From JBMYTN01 sp049604415 (GTDB lineage: Bacteria > Pseudomonadota > Alphaproteobacteria > Rhodospirillales > Rhodospirillaceae), in assembly GCA_049604415.1 (NCBI GenBank), contig JBMYTN010000026.1, positions 1 to 59,619 on the forward strand: a DNA stretch of 59,619 nt, read 5' to 3'. Positions 9,377-18,016 of this stretch are shown piece after piece; the stretch's first letter is position 1; each line of letters begins with the position of its first letter. The notes under the pieces were generated by a model. The model worked only from the letters and a program-made list of their open reading frames with translations, made no database searches and was not told the DNA's origin. Position numbers and translations under genes: made by a program.

Positions 9377-9615
9377 TATCGGTCCTCGTCGCGCATACGG
9401 CGAACAAAGGGTCCTGCGGATTCAGATTGCATCGGTTGACGCTCGGTTAGGGCTTTGAGAGCCTCAATGTCGAAGGGCTCCCCAGGAGGTTGCGCAGTAA
9501 CCAAGCGAGCGACCGTTTTGCCGTTGCGGAGAATACCAATCTCCTCCCCTGCTTCAGCGCGGGCAACCAAGTCTTCGAAATTGTCCCGGGCTTCAGATAG
9601 GCTGACATCGGCCAT
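9373..9615 (-). CDS. Phd/YefM-family antitoxin of the VapC pair
   Basis: An 80-aa antitoxin. Residues 1-55 (DVSLSEARDNFEDLVARAEA, then a GILRNGKTVARLV strand) form the Phd/YefM DNA-binding fold; the charged C-terminus ending RRMRDEDRY is the likely toxin-binding tail. The ATG at 9615 is chosen over an upstream one at 9657 because GGAGGAG lies about nine bases before it. Proteins of this family bind and repress their own promoter, which would be in the short gap up to 9692. Confidence 0.82.
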   Translation of the reverse strand: MADVSLSEARDNFEDLVARAEAGEEIGILRNGKTVARLVTAQPPGEPFDIEALKALTERQPMQSESAGPFVRRMRDEDRY

Positions 9616-9692
9616 CGAAAAGGCTCCTCCATAACGATGAAACAAGTGTACCAGCACCCTGAAACAACGGCAAATCTCGCAAGCTCCGAAGG

Positions 9693-11279
9693 TTAGGCCG
9701 TCGCTGTGGCCCCGCCGCGTCGGGGGTCTCCCGCAGCCTCTATGGACCCATCGGGACGACGGCGCACCGCATGGACGCCGCCAAAAAACATTGAGCTTCG
9801 GTCCCAGGCCTTGACGCGGCCATTGAAGCCAGAGCGCAAGACGCTGATTTCATTCTCGGCGAACCCGGCCTCAATGTTCAGCAGATCGCCCTCCACATGC
9901 AGCCGGGGCGCACCCACCGCATCTGCCAGGGGCAATCCCATGACACAGGTATTGCGCAGCACCTGGGTGATCGCAGAGCGGATCCGGTTCGACCCACCGC
10001 TGCCCAGGGCGAGTAGGCTGCCATCGGGTTCTTCCACTAGGGTGGGGGCCATCATCGAGGAGATCCTTCGGTTCGGGTCCCATGCGAACCACCCCCGGGG
10101 ATTAATATCCTCCTCGCCGAGCATATTGTTGGGCATATAGCCCCAGCAGGGCAGCATGCGCCCACAGCCCTCGCCATTGGACAAACTGACCGCCGCCGCA
10201 TTGCCCGCCCCATCAATGACCGACAGATGGGTGGTGCCGCCGACTTTCAAGGCGCGCCCATGATCCAGTTCGAGGTCCTGGCGGAATCGGGCGACGGTTT
10301 GTGGATCGAGCAACTGGGAGACCCGGTCCTCGGTGGTTTCATCCAACAAGGCGCAGGCTGCGCGGGCATCGGCGGTGGCCGCCATTGCTCTGGCGCGCAA
10401 TAGGCCCTCCATCGCCCAGTCCTCGCCAAGCTGGCCTTCCATCAAGGCGAGGGCAAAGGCGATCAAAGGACCACCGGAGGAAGGCGGCGGGTTGAGCATC
10501 ACGCGGCCCATCCCTGCGACACGCTGGCGTAACGGGGTACGGCGGATCACTGTGAAGCTTTTCAGGTCCTCTAGGCTCAGCAACCCGCCTTGGCTGCGGC
10601 ACAGAGCCACCAAATCCTGAGCAGGATCGCCTTCGCGGAAGGGTCGCTCGCCCTCTTGCGCAAACAGGTCCAAGCAGTCTACCAGCCCGGCCACCCGGGC
10701 TTTCTCTCCGGCGGGCAGAGGCTGTCCGGGGTTTTCCAGGCACTCGAAAGCGGCCCGGGCCTCCGGACTGAACAGCATGATAGGGGCCACGACCTGCAAA
10801 AAGTCAGCTTGCAGCGGTGAGACGGGGCACCCGTTTTGCGCCAGGGCCAACGCAGGGGCCAAGATGTCCTTCAGGGGCAGGCGGCACAGATCGTGATGGA
10901 TGGCGGCCATGCCCGGCATCATGCCCGGCGTGGCGATGGCCGCAGATCCAACATGGAATTCCTGGGTATTGCCACCGCCGAAATCCGCCAGGACCGGATG
11001 GAAATCCAGCGTCTGATCGGGCTCTGCCAGCGTTTTGTTTAGCGGCGTCTGGGCGAAGAAATCATACAGAACCGTTTTCGGCGCGCCAGTCTCGGCCCCC
11101 AAACGGGCCATCATAAAACCGCCGCCGCCCGGGGAGGACAGGACTGGCTCGGCCAGAAAAGAGGCGGCGATCCCGGCCAAGGCGGCGTCAAAGGCGTTTC
11201 CGCCCGCTGCCAAAACGGTCTGGGCGGCTTGGGCCGTATGGTGATCCCCGGCGGCAACAGCGCCTTGTTTTTTGGTCAT
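9693..11279 (-). CDS. ggt: Gamma-glutamyltransferase (Ntn hydrolase)
   Basis: A 528-aa gamma-glutamyltransferase homologue that cleaves or transfers gamma-glutamyl groups. The autoprocessing site is intact: GGTTHLSVID near residue 349, where the first Thr of TTH becomes the nucleophile of the small subunit. NNMLGEEDINP and GSGGSNRIRSA are further family motifs. No clear signal peptide is seen, so a cytoplasmic location is possible, unlike E. coli Ggt. The ATG at 11279 overlaps the stop of the upstream GNAT gene by four bases, so an in-frame start five codons earlier is unlikely. A second, more divergent homologue lies at 55334. Confidence 0.88.
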   Translation of the reverse strand: MTKKQGAVAAGDHHTAQAAQTVLAAGGNAFDAALAGIAASFLAEPVLSSPGGGGFMMARLGAETGAPKTVLYDFFAQTPLNKTLAEPDQTLDFHPVLADFGGGNTQEFHVGSAAIATPGMMPGMAAIHHDLCRLPLKDILAPALALAQNGCPVSPLQADFLQVVAPIMLFSPEARAAFECLENPGQPLPAGEKARVAGLVDCLDLFAQEGERPFREGDPAQDLVALCRSQGGLLSLEDLKSFTVIRRTPLRQRVAGMGRVMLNPPPSSGGPLIAFALALMEGQLGEDWAMEGLLRARAMAATADARAACALLDETTEDRVSQLLDPQTVARFRQDLELDHGRALKVGGTTHLSVIDGAGNAAAVSLSNGEGCGRMLPCWGYMPNNMLGEEDINPRGWFAWDPNRRISSMMAPTLVEEPDGSLLALGSGGSNRIRSAITQVLRNTCVMGLPLADAVGAPRLHVEGDLLNIEAGFAENEISVLRSGFNGRVKAWDRSSMFFGGVHAVRRRPDGSIEAAGDPRRGGATATA

Positions 11280-11782
11280 GTGTCCTGGGTCCATTCTTCG
11301 ATATGGATCCGGTAGCGGACATAGTCGTCGGCTGGTCGGAACCGATCATAGAGCCGCCGAGCCTGTTCATTGTCGGTATTGGTATGCCAGTAGAGCCGCC
11401 CCCAGCCCCGGTCCTGACACAGGGCTAGGAGATCATCGATCAAGGCCTTGCCCACATTGCGCCCCCGGGCCTCGGGCGTGACGAACAGGTCTTCCAGATA
11501 ACAGATTGGCTCAATGCACCATGTCGCCTCATGCAGTACACAATGGGCAAAGCCGAGCAGGGTTCCATCTGCTGCAACCGCCACCCGCCCGAAGAGCCGG
11601 GACACCGGATCTGTCAGCCGGTGCCAGGCGGTTTCCGTGATCTGGGGATCCATCGTGGCGACTTCATAGAAGCCTAGATAGTCCTGCCATAGGGGCGACC
11701 AGGCGGCTCGGTCTGCCGCGATAAGGTCACGGATCAAGGGGGCGCTTGTTTGGGTGGGCTCGGAAGTGTTGTTGGGAACCAT
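11276..11782 (-). CDS. GNAT-family N-acetyltransferase
   Basis: A 168-aa acetyl-CoA-dependent transferase. The central strand and acetyl-CoA loop are clear: LEDLFVTPEARGRNVGKAL (about 97-114), followed by the YWHTNTDNEQARRLYDRF helix typical of the C-terminal half. It is translationally coupled to the downstream gamma-glutamyltransferase through an ATGA overlap, suggesting both act on related amino-acid or glutamyl substrates; the actual acceptor is unknown. Confidence 0.86.
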   Translation of the reverse strand: MVPNNTSEPTQTSAPLIRDLIAADRAAWSPLWQDYLGFYEVATMDPQITETAWHRLTDPVSRLFGRVAVAADGTLLGFAHCVLHEATWCIEPICYLEDLFVTPEARGRNVGKALIDDLLALCQDRGWGRLYWHTNTDNEQARRLYDRFRPADDYVRYRIHIEEWTQDT

Positions 11783-11862
11783 GGGATGCTCTGGGTAACT
11801 GCTGTGCCGTGTTCAGGGCCTTGAAGGCTGTTTGGCTTGAGAGTAGGGTGCGCAGCCTTATC

Positions 11863-11881
11863 ACAGGATTTACCATCCTGT
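11863..11881. promoter_or_regulatory. Dyad ACAGGAT-N5-ATCCTGT upstream of gapR
   Basis: A perfect seven-base inverted repeat with a five-base spacer, 61 bases upstream of the gapR start and in the divergent gap shared with the GNAT gene. It has the size of a dimeric repressor site. The binding protein is not known. Confidence 0.4.
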
Positions 11882-11941
11882 CCCCAAACCGCTGTCCATT
11901 CAGGATTGGCGATACGTGCTCCCATACAGAGGTTGACGACC

Positions 11942-12184
11942 ATGGCCGATACCGGCGGAATTGCAGGCGATCAACTACGCTCCTATATCGAGCGGATTGA
12001 ACGTCTGGAAGAAGAAAAAGCGAATATCGCCAATGACATCAAGGAAGTGTATGCCGAAGCCAAGGGGACGGGCTTTGATCCGAAAATCATGCGCAAACTG
12101 ATTTCCTTGCGGAAACGGGACAAGCAGGAACTGGCAGAAGAAGAAGAACTGCTCGATCTGTACCGGGCCGCAGTTGAGGGGTAA
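11942..12184 (+). CDS. gapR: GapR nucleoid-associated protein (DUF2312)
   Basis: An 80-aa alphaproteobacterial protein that binds overtwisted AT-rich DNA as a tetramer and supports topoisomerases during replication. The sequence shows the family core: RSYIERIERLEEEKANIAND coiled coil, DIKEVYAEAKGTGFDPKIMR, then RKRDKQELAEEEELLDLY. The ATG at 11942 (MADTGG) gives the standard length; a longer upstream reading adds 35 unrelated residues. AGAGG lies about nine bases before the start. A strong terminator follows at 12253. Confidence 0.93.
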   Translation: MADTGGIAGDQLRSYIERIERLEEEKANIANDIKEVYAEAKGTGFDPKIMRKLISLRKRDKQELAEEEELLDLYRAAVEG

Positions 12185-12252
12185 TGCTGCCCGCTGGCTG
12201 CACAGCTGACTCGAGTCGCTAAAATCTGCTAGTTTTTCTATGGTCTTTTTTC

Positions 12253-12283
12253 AAGGCCCGGCCAGAGCGCCGGGCCTTTTTCA
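12253..12283 (+). terminator. Rho-independent terminator of gapR
   Basis: AAGGCCCGGC and GCCGGGCCTT form a perfect ten-base stem with a six-base loop, running into TTTTTC. It lies 69 bases after the gapR stop. Confidence 0.9.
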
Positions 12284-12559
12284 TTGCGAATTCGCATGGA
12301 CGCGGAATTTCTTCAGTGCATTCAAGTGATTGCCAGGCCGCCTGCTATGCACAGACAACATACCAGTATGTTTATTGTGGGAATATCTGGTTGAACCCAT
12401 TGGGCGGTAGGATTATTGCGTGAGAAGAAAAAGTAACTCCGAAGAGACCTCGTGCCTGACGCGTGATTGCCTCCCAGGTCGCATTTCTTAGGCAATGCGG
12501 CATCCAGCGATCACGGATCAGAAAGGGTGAATATGCGGAGACTGAAAGGGTAGGTGCTC
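12284..12559. other. Intergenic region between gapR terminator and the GntR gene
   Basis: Together with the gapR 3' end this makes 375 bases without a convincing gene. It is AT-richer than its surroundings and contains an AACATA-N4-TATGTT dyad. A 32-codon reading frame from about 12296 has no ribosome binding site and was not accepted. It presumably holds the promoter of the downstream regulator. Confidence 0.5.
12357..12372. promoter_or_regulatory. AACATA-N4-TATGTT dyad, possible GntR operator
   Basis: A perfect six-base inverted repeat with a four-base spacer, 188 bases upstream of the GntR/UTRA gene. GntR-family regulators bind short dyads of this size and often control themselves, but no site for this particular protein is known. 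Confidence 0.35.
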
Positions 12560-13282
12560 ATGTCAATCGACCGTAGCAATGGTGTTCCCCTCTGGAAACA
12601 GATCAGACAAATCATTGAAAATGATATTGAAACTGGTGTGTCTGCCCCTGGGGATCGTCTGCCGACGGAATTGGAGTTTGCCAGCCGCTTCGGCGTCAAT
12701 CGTCATACCGTGCGCCAGGCAATTGCTGATTTAGTGGGGCGCGGTGTTTTGCGCGTAGAGCAAGGGCGCGGCACATTTGTGCAAGAGCGGGTTATAGACT
12801 ATCGGTTGGGCGATAAGACCCGGTTCCATGCGGTGCTCTCAGAGCTGAACCGCAATGCCAGCGGGCAATTGATCGCCACCGATGAGGTTGTGCCCGACAA
12901 AGCCATCGCCGATGCCCTGTCCTTGGATCCGGGCCGTTCGGTGATCCGCTTGGACAGCCAGGGCGAAGCCGATGGGCGGTGCATTTGTGTTTCCACCCAT
13001 TTCTTCCCCAAGGAACGCTGTGGCGATATTGGCGAGCAATACCGCAAATCCGGATCGGTCGGCCAGGCACTGACGGATATGGGGGTCTTGGGCGTTCGCC
13101 GGACCTCGACCCGGGTCAGCGCGCGGTTGCCCAGTGCAGCCGATGCAGACCGGCTGGGTCAGCCGCGCAATCGTCCGGTATTGGTGGCAGAGTCCGTCAA
13201 TGTGGATAAGGAAGACCGGCCCGTTGAATATTCCGTGCTGCGTTTTGCCAGCGACTGGGTCCAATTGGTCTTTGATTACTAA
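12560..13282 (+). CDS. GntR/HutC-family regulator with UTRA domain, PhnF-like
   Basis: A 240-aa regulator. The winged helix occupies about residues 8-75 (GVPLWKQIRQIIENDIETG, then SRFGVNRHTVRQAIADL and the VEQGRGTFV wing) and the UTRA ligand-binding domain about 95-235. Overall it resembles PhnF, which represses phosphonate and phosphate genes. No phn or other phosphonate gene lies within reach in this window, so the regulated genes must be elsewhere or the ligand differs. The ATG at 12560 is preceded by GAAAGGGTAGG. The gene ends at two tandem palindromic repeat units. Confidence 0.8.
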   Translation: MSIDRSNGVPLWKQIRQIIENDIETGVSAPGDRLPTELEFASRFGVNRHTVRQAIADLVGRGVLRVEQGRGTFVQERVIDYRLGDKTRFHAVLSELNRNASGQLIATDEVVPDKAIADALSLDPGRSVIRLDSQGEADGRCICVSTHFFPKERCGDIGEQYRKSGSVGQALTDMGVLGVRRTSTRVSARLPSAADADRLGQPRNRPVLVAESVNVDKEDRPVEYSVLRFASDWVQLVFDY

Positions 13283-13400
13283 AGTGTTTTGGCGCAGCCA
13301 AAACACGGGTAGCGCGGCAGGCGTTTGCGCAGCAAATGCCGGGAGAGTTCAAAGTGTTTTGGCGCAGCCAAAACGTGGATTGCGTAGCAAATGCCGGGAC
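13281..13400. repeat. Two tandem REP-like palindromic units
   Basis: Two copies, starting at 13281 and 13351 (70 bases apart), share AAAGTGTTTTGGCGCAGCCA and continue with a second conserved piece, GCAAATGCCGGGA. Each unit holds two hairpins: GTTTTGGC-GCA-GCCAAAAC, and in the first copy GCGTTTGC-GCA-GCAAATGC (one mismatch). Both hairpins use the same GCA loop. They lie between two convergent genes and could end transcription from both sides. They look like a dispersed intergenic repeat family, but other genome copies cannot be seen here. Confidence 0.7.
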
Positions 13401-13440
13401 CTCCCCTAGGCTAAGAAACCAACAAATATGGCATGCACGC

Positions 13441-13462
13441 GAAGACCGCTTAGGCGGTCTTC
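13441..13462 (-). terminator. Hairpin spanning the stop codon of the 317-aa gene
   Basis: GAAGACCGC and GCGGTCTTC form a perfect nine-base stem whose loop TTAG contains the stop codon of the minus-strand gene. There is no clear T-tract, so it may be an RNA stabilising hairpin rather than a terminator. Confidence 0.5.
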
Positions 13463-14403
13463 GTCGCATTTGCGGTCATGCCCAGGCCGGGGATCATGTC
13501 TTGGACCCGGTTGCCCAGGGCTCGCACGGAATGCCGCCATCCATTCAGATCGGTTTTGGTCGAGGCGGAGGCATTGGCCCGATTGGCCAGAACCGGAGAC
13601 AGGCTAGCACTGTCATAGCCCAGCAGCCGGTCGGCTTCGCTCATCAACCGGGTCAACTGTTCATCAGCATTGGGGGTCAGCACGCCTCCCGTATTCACGC
13701 TGTCGCCGATGATATGTTCCATGAAGTTCAGCAGGGCTTCAACCCGGCGGGCTTCTTCCAAGGTCAGGCGAGGGCAGGGCGACGGGGTTAATACTTCTGT
13801 TGCCGACAAATCCATCGCCGCACCCAAATCCAATTGGGCGGTGATCTGGTCTAGCGCGTTTTCCTGATCCAGGCTCAGTGGACCGTCATCGCGCGGCAGC
13901 AGCACCAGCAAGGGATCTTCATTGGTCGCCGGAATAGTGGCCGCAGCCAAAGGCAGGGCAACAGGCATGGGCGGTTGGTGCAGCCGTACAGAGTCCTGCG
14001 ACAGATCCGCATCCAGGCTTTCCAGCAAATCGTCAATATCGCCAATAAGGGCATCCAGACGGACCTCATCCTTGTTGGACAAAGTGCGTCGGGCCGGAAC
14101 CCCAAGCAGGCTTTCAGCTTCTGAGAATAGGGAGTCCAACAGGCTCAAGGTGCCGTCGAGCCGGGCGTCGGTCAGGCTGCCAAGGGGCTCGGCGCTGTGA
14201 TCCCCAAGGACCGGCGGTTGCCAATGCGGGGCAGGGGCCGACAATCCAGTCGCCTGGCCACCGTCCAGGCGGGTCATCGCCGGGGACCGCGTTAGATGAT
14301 CGAAGTCGATGGAGAGATCGACGGCGTTCATGGCACCCAATTCCTTCGTTATGGGGCCAACGTCCTGTTGAGATACGCTGGCCGGATCCGTGTCCTTTGG
14401 CAT
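13450..14403 (-). CDS. Hypothetical acidic protein with repeated amphipathic Leu-rich segments
   Basis: A 317-aa protein that I do not recognise. It is acidic, has no signal peptide or membrane segment, and repeats a short amphipathic helix with Leu/Asp spacing: DGTLSLLDSLFSEAESLLG (about 83), RLDALIGDIDDLLESLDADL (about 116), RVEALLNFMEHIIGD (about 220) and QLTRLMSEADRLLGYD (about 249). Linkers between are Pro/Ala-rich. Such repeated helices suggest protein-protein contacts. The ATG at 14403 follows AAGGACC; a second possible start is Met25. It faces away from the LysR gene, leaving 261 bases of promoter region. Confidence 0.6.
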   Translation of the reverse strand: MPKDTDPASVSQQDVGPITKELGAMNAVDLSIDFDHLTRSPAMTRLDGGQATGLSAPAPHWQPPVLGDHSAEPLGSLTDARLDGTLSLLDSLFSEAESLLGVPARRTLSNKDEVRLDALIGDIDDLLESLDADLSQDSVRLHQPPMPVALPLAAATIPATNEDPLLVLLPRDDGPLSLDQENALDQITAQLDLGAAMDLSATEVLTPSPCPRLTLEEARRVEALLNFMEHIIGDSVNTGGVLTPNADEQLTRLMSEADRLLGYDSASLSPVLANRANASASTKTDLNGWRHSVRALGNRVQDMIPGLGMTANATKTA

Positions 14404-14664
14404 CGCGGTTCAGGGTCCTTGTTCCGGGGGCATGTCCGCAGAAGCAAAGCCGATGCCATAGACGCAGTGTGACCGGCAGGACTGAATAAGCCGTAAACAG
14501 ACCAAGGCAAAATTGGGGAAATTTGGTGGCTGTGGGCAGATTTGACCCGGCAAAAAATGCCTAGTGAGCTGAAATTAAGGAATATTTTACCTATATCTTT
14601 TGTGCGGTTACCCGGATTTGTCCGACCATCCGCTCCCCACCCACCTTGTCCCAGAGAGGATCCG

Positions 14665-15594
14665 ATGGACCGGCTGACCTTGATCGAAACCTTTGTCCAG
14701 GTCGCGGATAGCGGCGGTTTTTCCAAAGCTGCCGACCGCATGGGCCTGTCCAAATCCGTGGTCAGCAAATATGTCTCGGCCTTGGAAGATCATCTCGGCG
14801 CCCGGTTGTTCAACCGCACCACCCGGCGGCTGTCCTTAACCGAAGTCGGCGCGGCCTATCGCGACCGATGTCAGGCGATCTTGGCGGATCTGGCAGAAGC
14901 CGAGCATGCGGTGGGCCGATTGCATGCGGAACCGCGCGGCGTGTTGCGCTTGAATGTGCCGATGTCTTTTGGACAACGCCATATCGGGTCCGCTCTGCCC
15001 GGTTTCCTGGACGCCCATCCGGACATTTCGATCCATATGGAACTGAGCGATCGCTTTGTCGATGTCATTGAAGAAGGCTATGACCTTGCGATCCGCATCG
15101 GTGCGCTATCGGATTCCAGCTTGATTGCCCGACGGATAACGGCGCTGCATCGCATTGTTGTTGCCGCGCCAAGCTATCTGGAGCGCCATGGTCGGCCCCG
15201 CCACCCCGATGATCTGGCCACCCATCAATGCATGGTCTACACTATGCGCAATTCTCTGCCAGACTGGGATTTAACCCACCGATCCGGACAGCAGGTCCTG
15301 ATCGAGCATCCCTCCCGCCTGACCGCCAATAGCGGCGATGCCTTGGTCAATGCAGCGGTTAGCGGCGCTGGGCTTGTGCTCGCACCGACCTTCATCATTC
15401 ATCATCATCTCGCGGCGGGTCGCCTGGAACGAGTTCTGCCAGATTGGCAGGGTATGGGCGGGGCCATCCATGCGGTCTATCCACCAAACCGGCATTTATC
15501 GGCTAAGGTCCGGGTTTTTATAGATTATTTGATCCAGCGCTTTGGGCGCGAGGTGCCTTATTGGGACCAGGGGCTTGACTTGGTCACGCGCTAG
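14665..15594 (+). CDS. LysR-family transcriptional regulator
   Basis: A 309-aa LysR regulator with an N-terminal winged HTH (FVQVADSGGFSKAADRMGLS, residues about 10-29, then SVVSKYVSALEDHLGARLFN) and a substrate-binding domain starting near residue 90 (GVLRLNVPMSFGQRHI). The subgroup resembles CrgA/DsdC-like regulators that often govern transport or detoxification genes. An upstream in-frame start exists, but AGAGAGGA just before 14665 and the canonical MDRLTLIETF start decide the call. The BCCT transporter follows on the same strand after 110 bases, so it may be a target. Confidence 0.88.
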   Translation: MDRLTLIETFVQVADSGGFSKAADRMGLSKSVVSKYVSALEDHLGARLFNRTTRRLSLTEVGAAYRDRCQAILADLAEAEHAVGRLHAEPRGVLRLNVPMSFGQRHIGSALPGFLDAHPDISIHMELSDRFVDVIEEGYDLAIRIGALSDSSLIARRITALHRIVVAAPSYLERHGRPRHPDDLATHQCMVYTMRNSLPDWDLTHRSGQQVLIEHPSRLTANSGDALVNAAVSGAGLVLAPTFIIHHHLAAGRLERVLPDWQGMGGAIHAVYPPNRHLSAKVRVFIDYLIQRFGREVPYWDQGLDLVTR

Positions 15595-15610
15595 AGCCAC
15601 CCTTGGGCGA

Positions 15611-15627
15611 ATATTGCGCCGCAATAT
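15611..15627. promoter_or_regulatory. ATATTGC-N3-GCAATAT dyad before the BCCT gene
   Basis: A perfect seven-base inverted repeat containing a T-N11-A pattern of the kind used by LysR proteins, located between the LysR stop (15594) and the transporter start (15705). It is a good candidate operator for the adjacent regulator. Confidence 0.45.
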
Positions 15628-15704
15628 ATCGCAAAGATTGGCATCGGGCCTGTCCTCATTCTGGGAATGGGCTTCAAATTTTTTTCTCAAAACGGGAGAG
15701 TTGC

Positions 15705-17324
<1,620 letters not shown>

Positions 17325-17337
17325 CGACGCATTTGAG

Positions 17338-17367
17338 GGGTTCGGAAGGGTTTCTTCCGAGCCCTTT
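17338..17367 (+). terminator. Terminator between the BCCT gene and the convergent DUF924 gene
   Basis: GGGTTCGGAAG pairs with CTTCCGAGCCC (eleven positions, one G-T pair) around a five-base loop and is followed by TTTAAAA. It begins 13 bases past the transporter stop and can serve both strands. Confidence 0.75.
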
Positions 17368-18016
17368 AAAACCCGGCATCCGGTTGGGAGAGGTATTCAA
17401 TCTCATCCGGGGTGCTTTCCCGGCCCAGCACCCCATTGCGGTGTGGGAAGCGCCCGAAACGTTCGATCAAGTCCAAATGGGCCAGGGCGGATTTTTGGTT
17501 TGCCTCAATGCCAACCCGCTCACACAGCGCGATGGAGCGTTCCTGGTCGACCAGTTCTTCAGAATGCATGAAGGGCAAATAGGCAAACATCTGCTCAATA
17601 GGCGCCAAAGCCGTATCATGGCCGCGCACAATCATTTCCTCTGCGGCCCACCGAGCCTTGGCGTCGGCGGCAAAGGCTTTGGGCGAGCCCCGGAACATAT
17701 TGCGGGGAAACTGGTCTAGGATCAGAATCAGAGCCAACCCGCCTAAGGGATCGCCGAGCAGGTCATCCAACCGTCCAGCAGCCGCATCGCCATAATCCTT
17801 GGCAAACAAAGTGATGATGGCGGCATCGACACCATCATTTTTGGCAAACCACCAAGGTGCGACCGCTTTGCTGTCTTTGCTGGGGCGGGATGGGCCAAAC
17901 CAAAAGGTCAGGACCCGCACCGTGACCGGCATGGTCATATCCAACTCCGTCACCGGCCCTGCCATGGGCGCGGGTGCGTCGCTGTCGTCTGCGGGCGGGG
18001 TGGGATCGTCGCTCAT
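17366..18016 (-). CDS. DUF924 family protein
   Basis: A 216-aa cytoplasmic protein of the DUF924 family, an all-helical fold related to TPR repeats with no established biochemical role. Family landmarks are VLTFWFGPSRPS (about 35-46), ILDQFPRNMFRGSPKAFA (about 100-117), YLPFMHSEELVDQERSI and FPHRNGVLGRESTPDE near the C-terminus. Its start overlaps the stop of the DUF482 gene by four bases, making it the last gene of the ridA-DUF482-DUF924 operon. Confidence 0.88.
   Translation of the reverse strand: MSDDPTPPADDSDAPAPMAGPVTELDMTMPVTVRVLTFWFGPSRPSKDSKAVAPWWFAKNDGVDAAIITLFAKDYGDAAAGRLDDLLGDPLGGLALILILDQFPRNMFRGSPKAFAADAKARWAAEEMIVRGHDTALAPIEQMFAYLPFMHSEELVDQERSIALCERVGIEANQKSALAHLDLIERFGRFPHRNGVLGRESTPDEIEYLSQPDAGF

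Noticed and set aside
12296..12400. A 32-codon small gene after the gapR terminator
   Set aside because: No ribosome binding site and no promoter of its own; it only overlaps the operator-like dyad.
13281..13400. CRISPR-like tandem repeats
   Set aside because: Only two units, both strongly palindromic with internal loops, no regular spacers and no cas genes.
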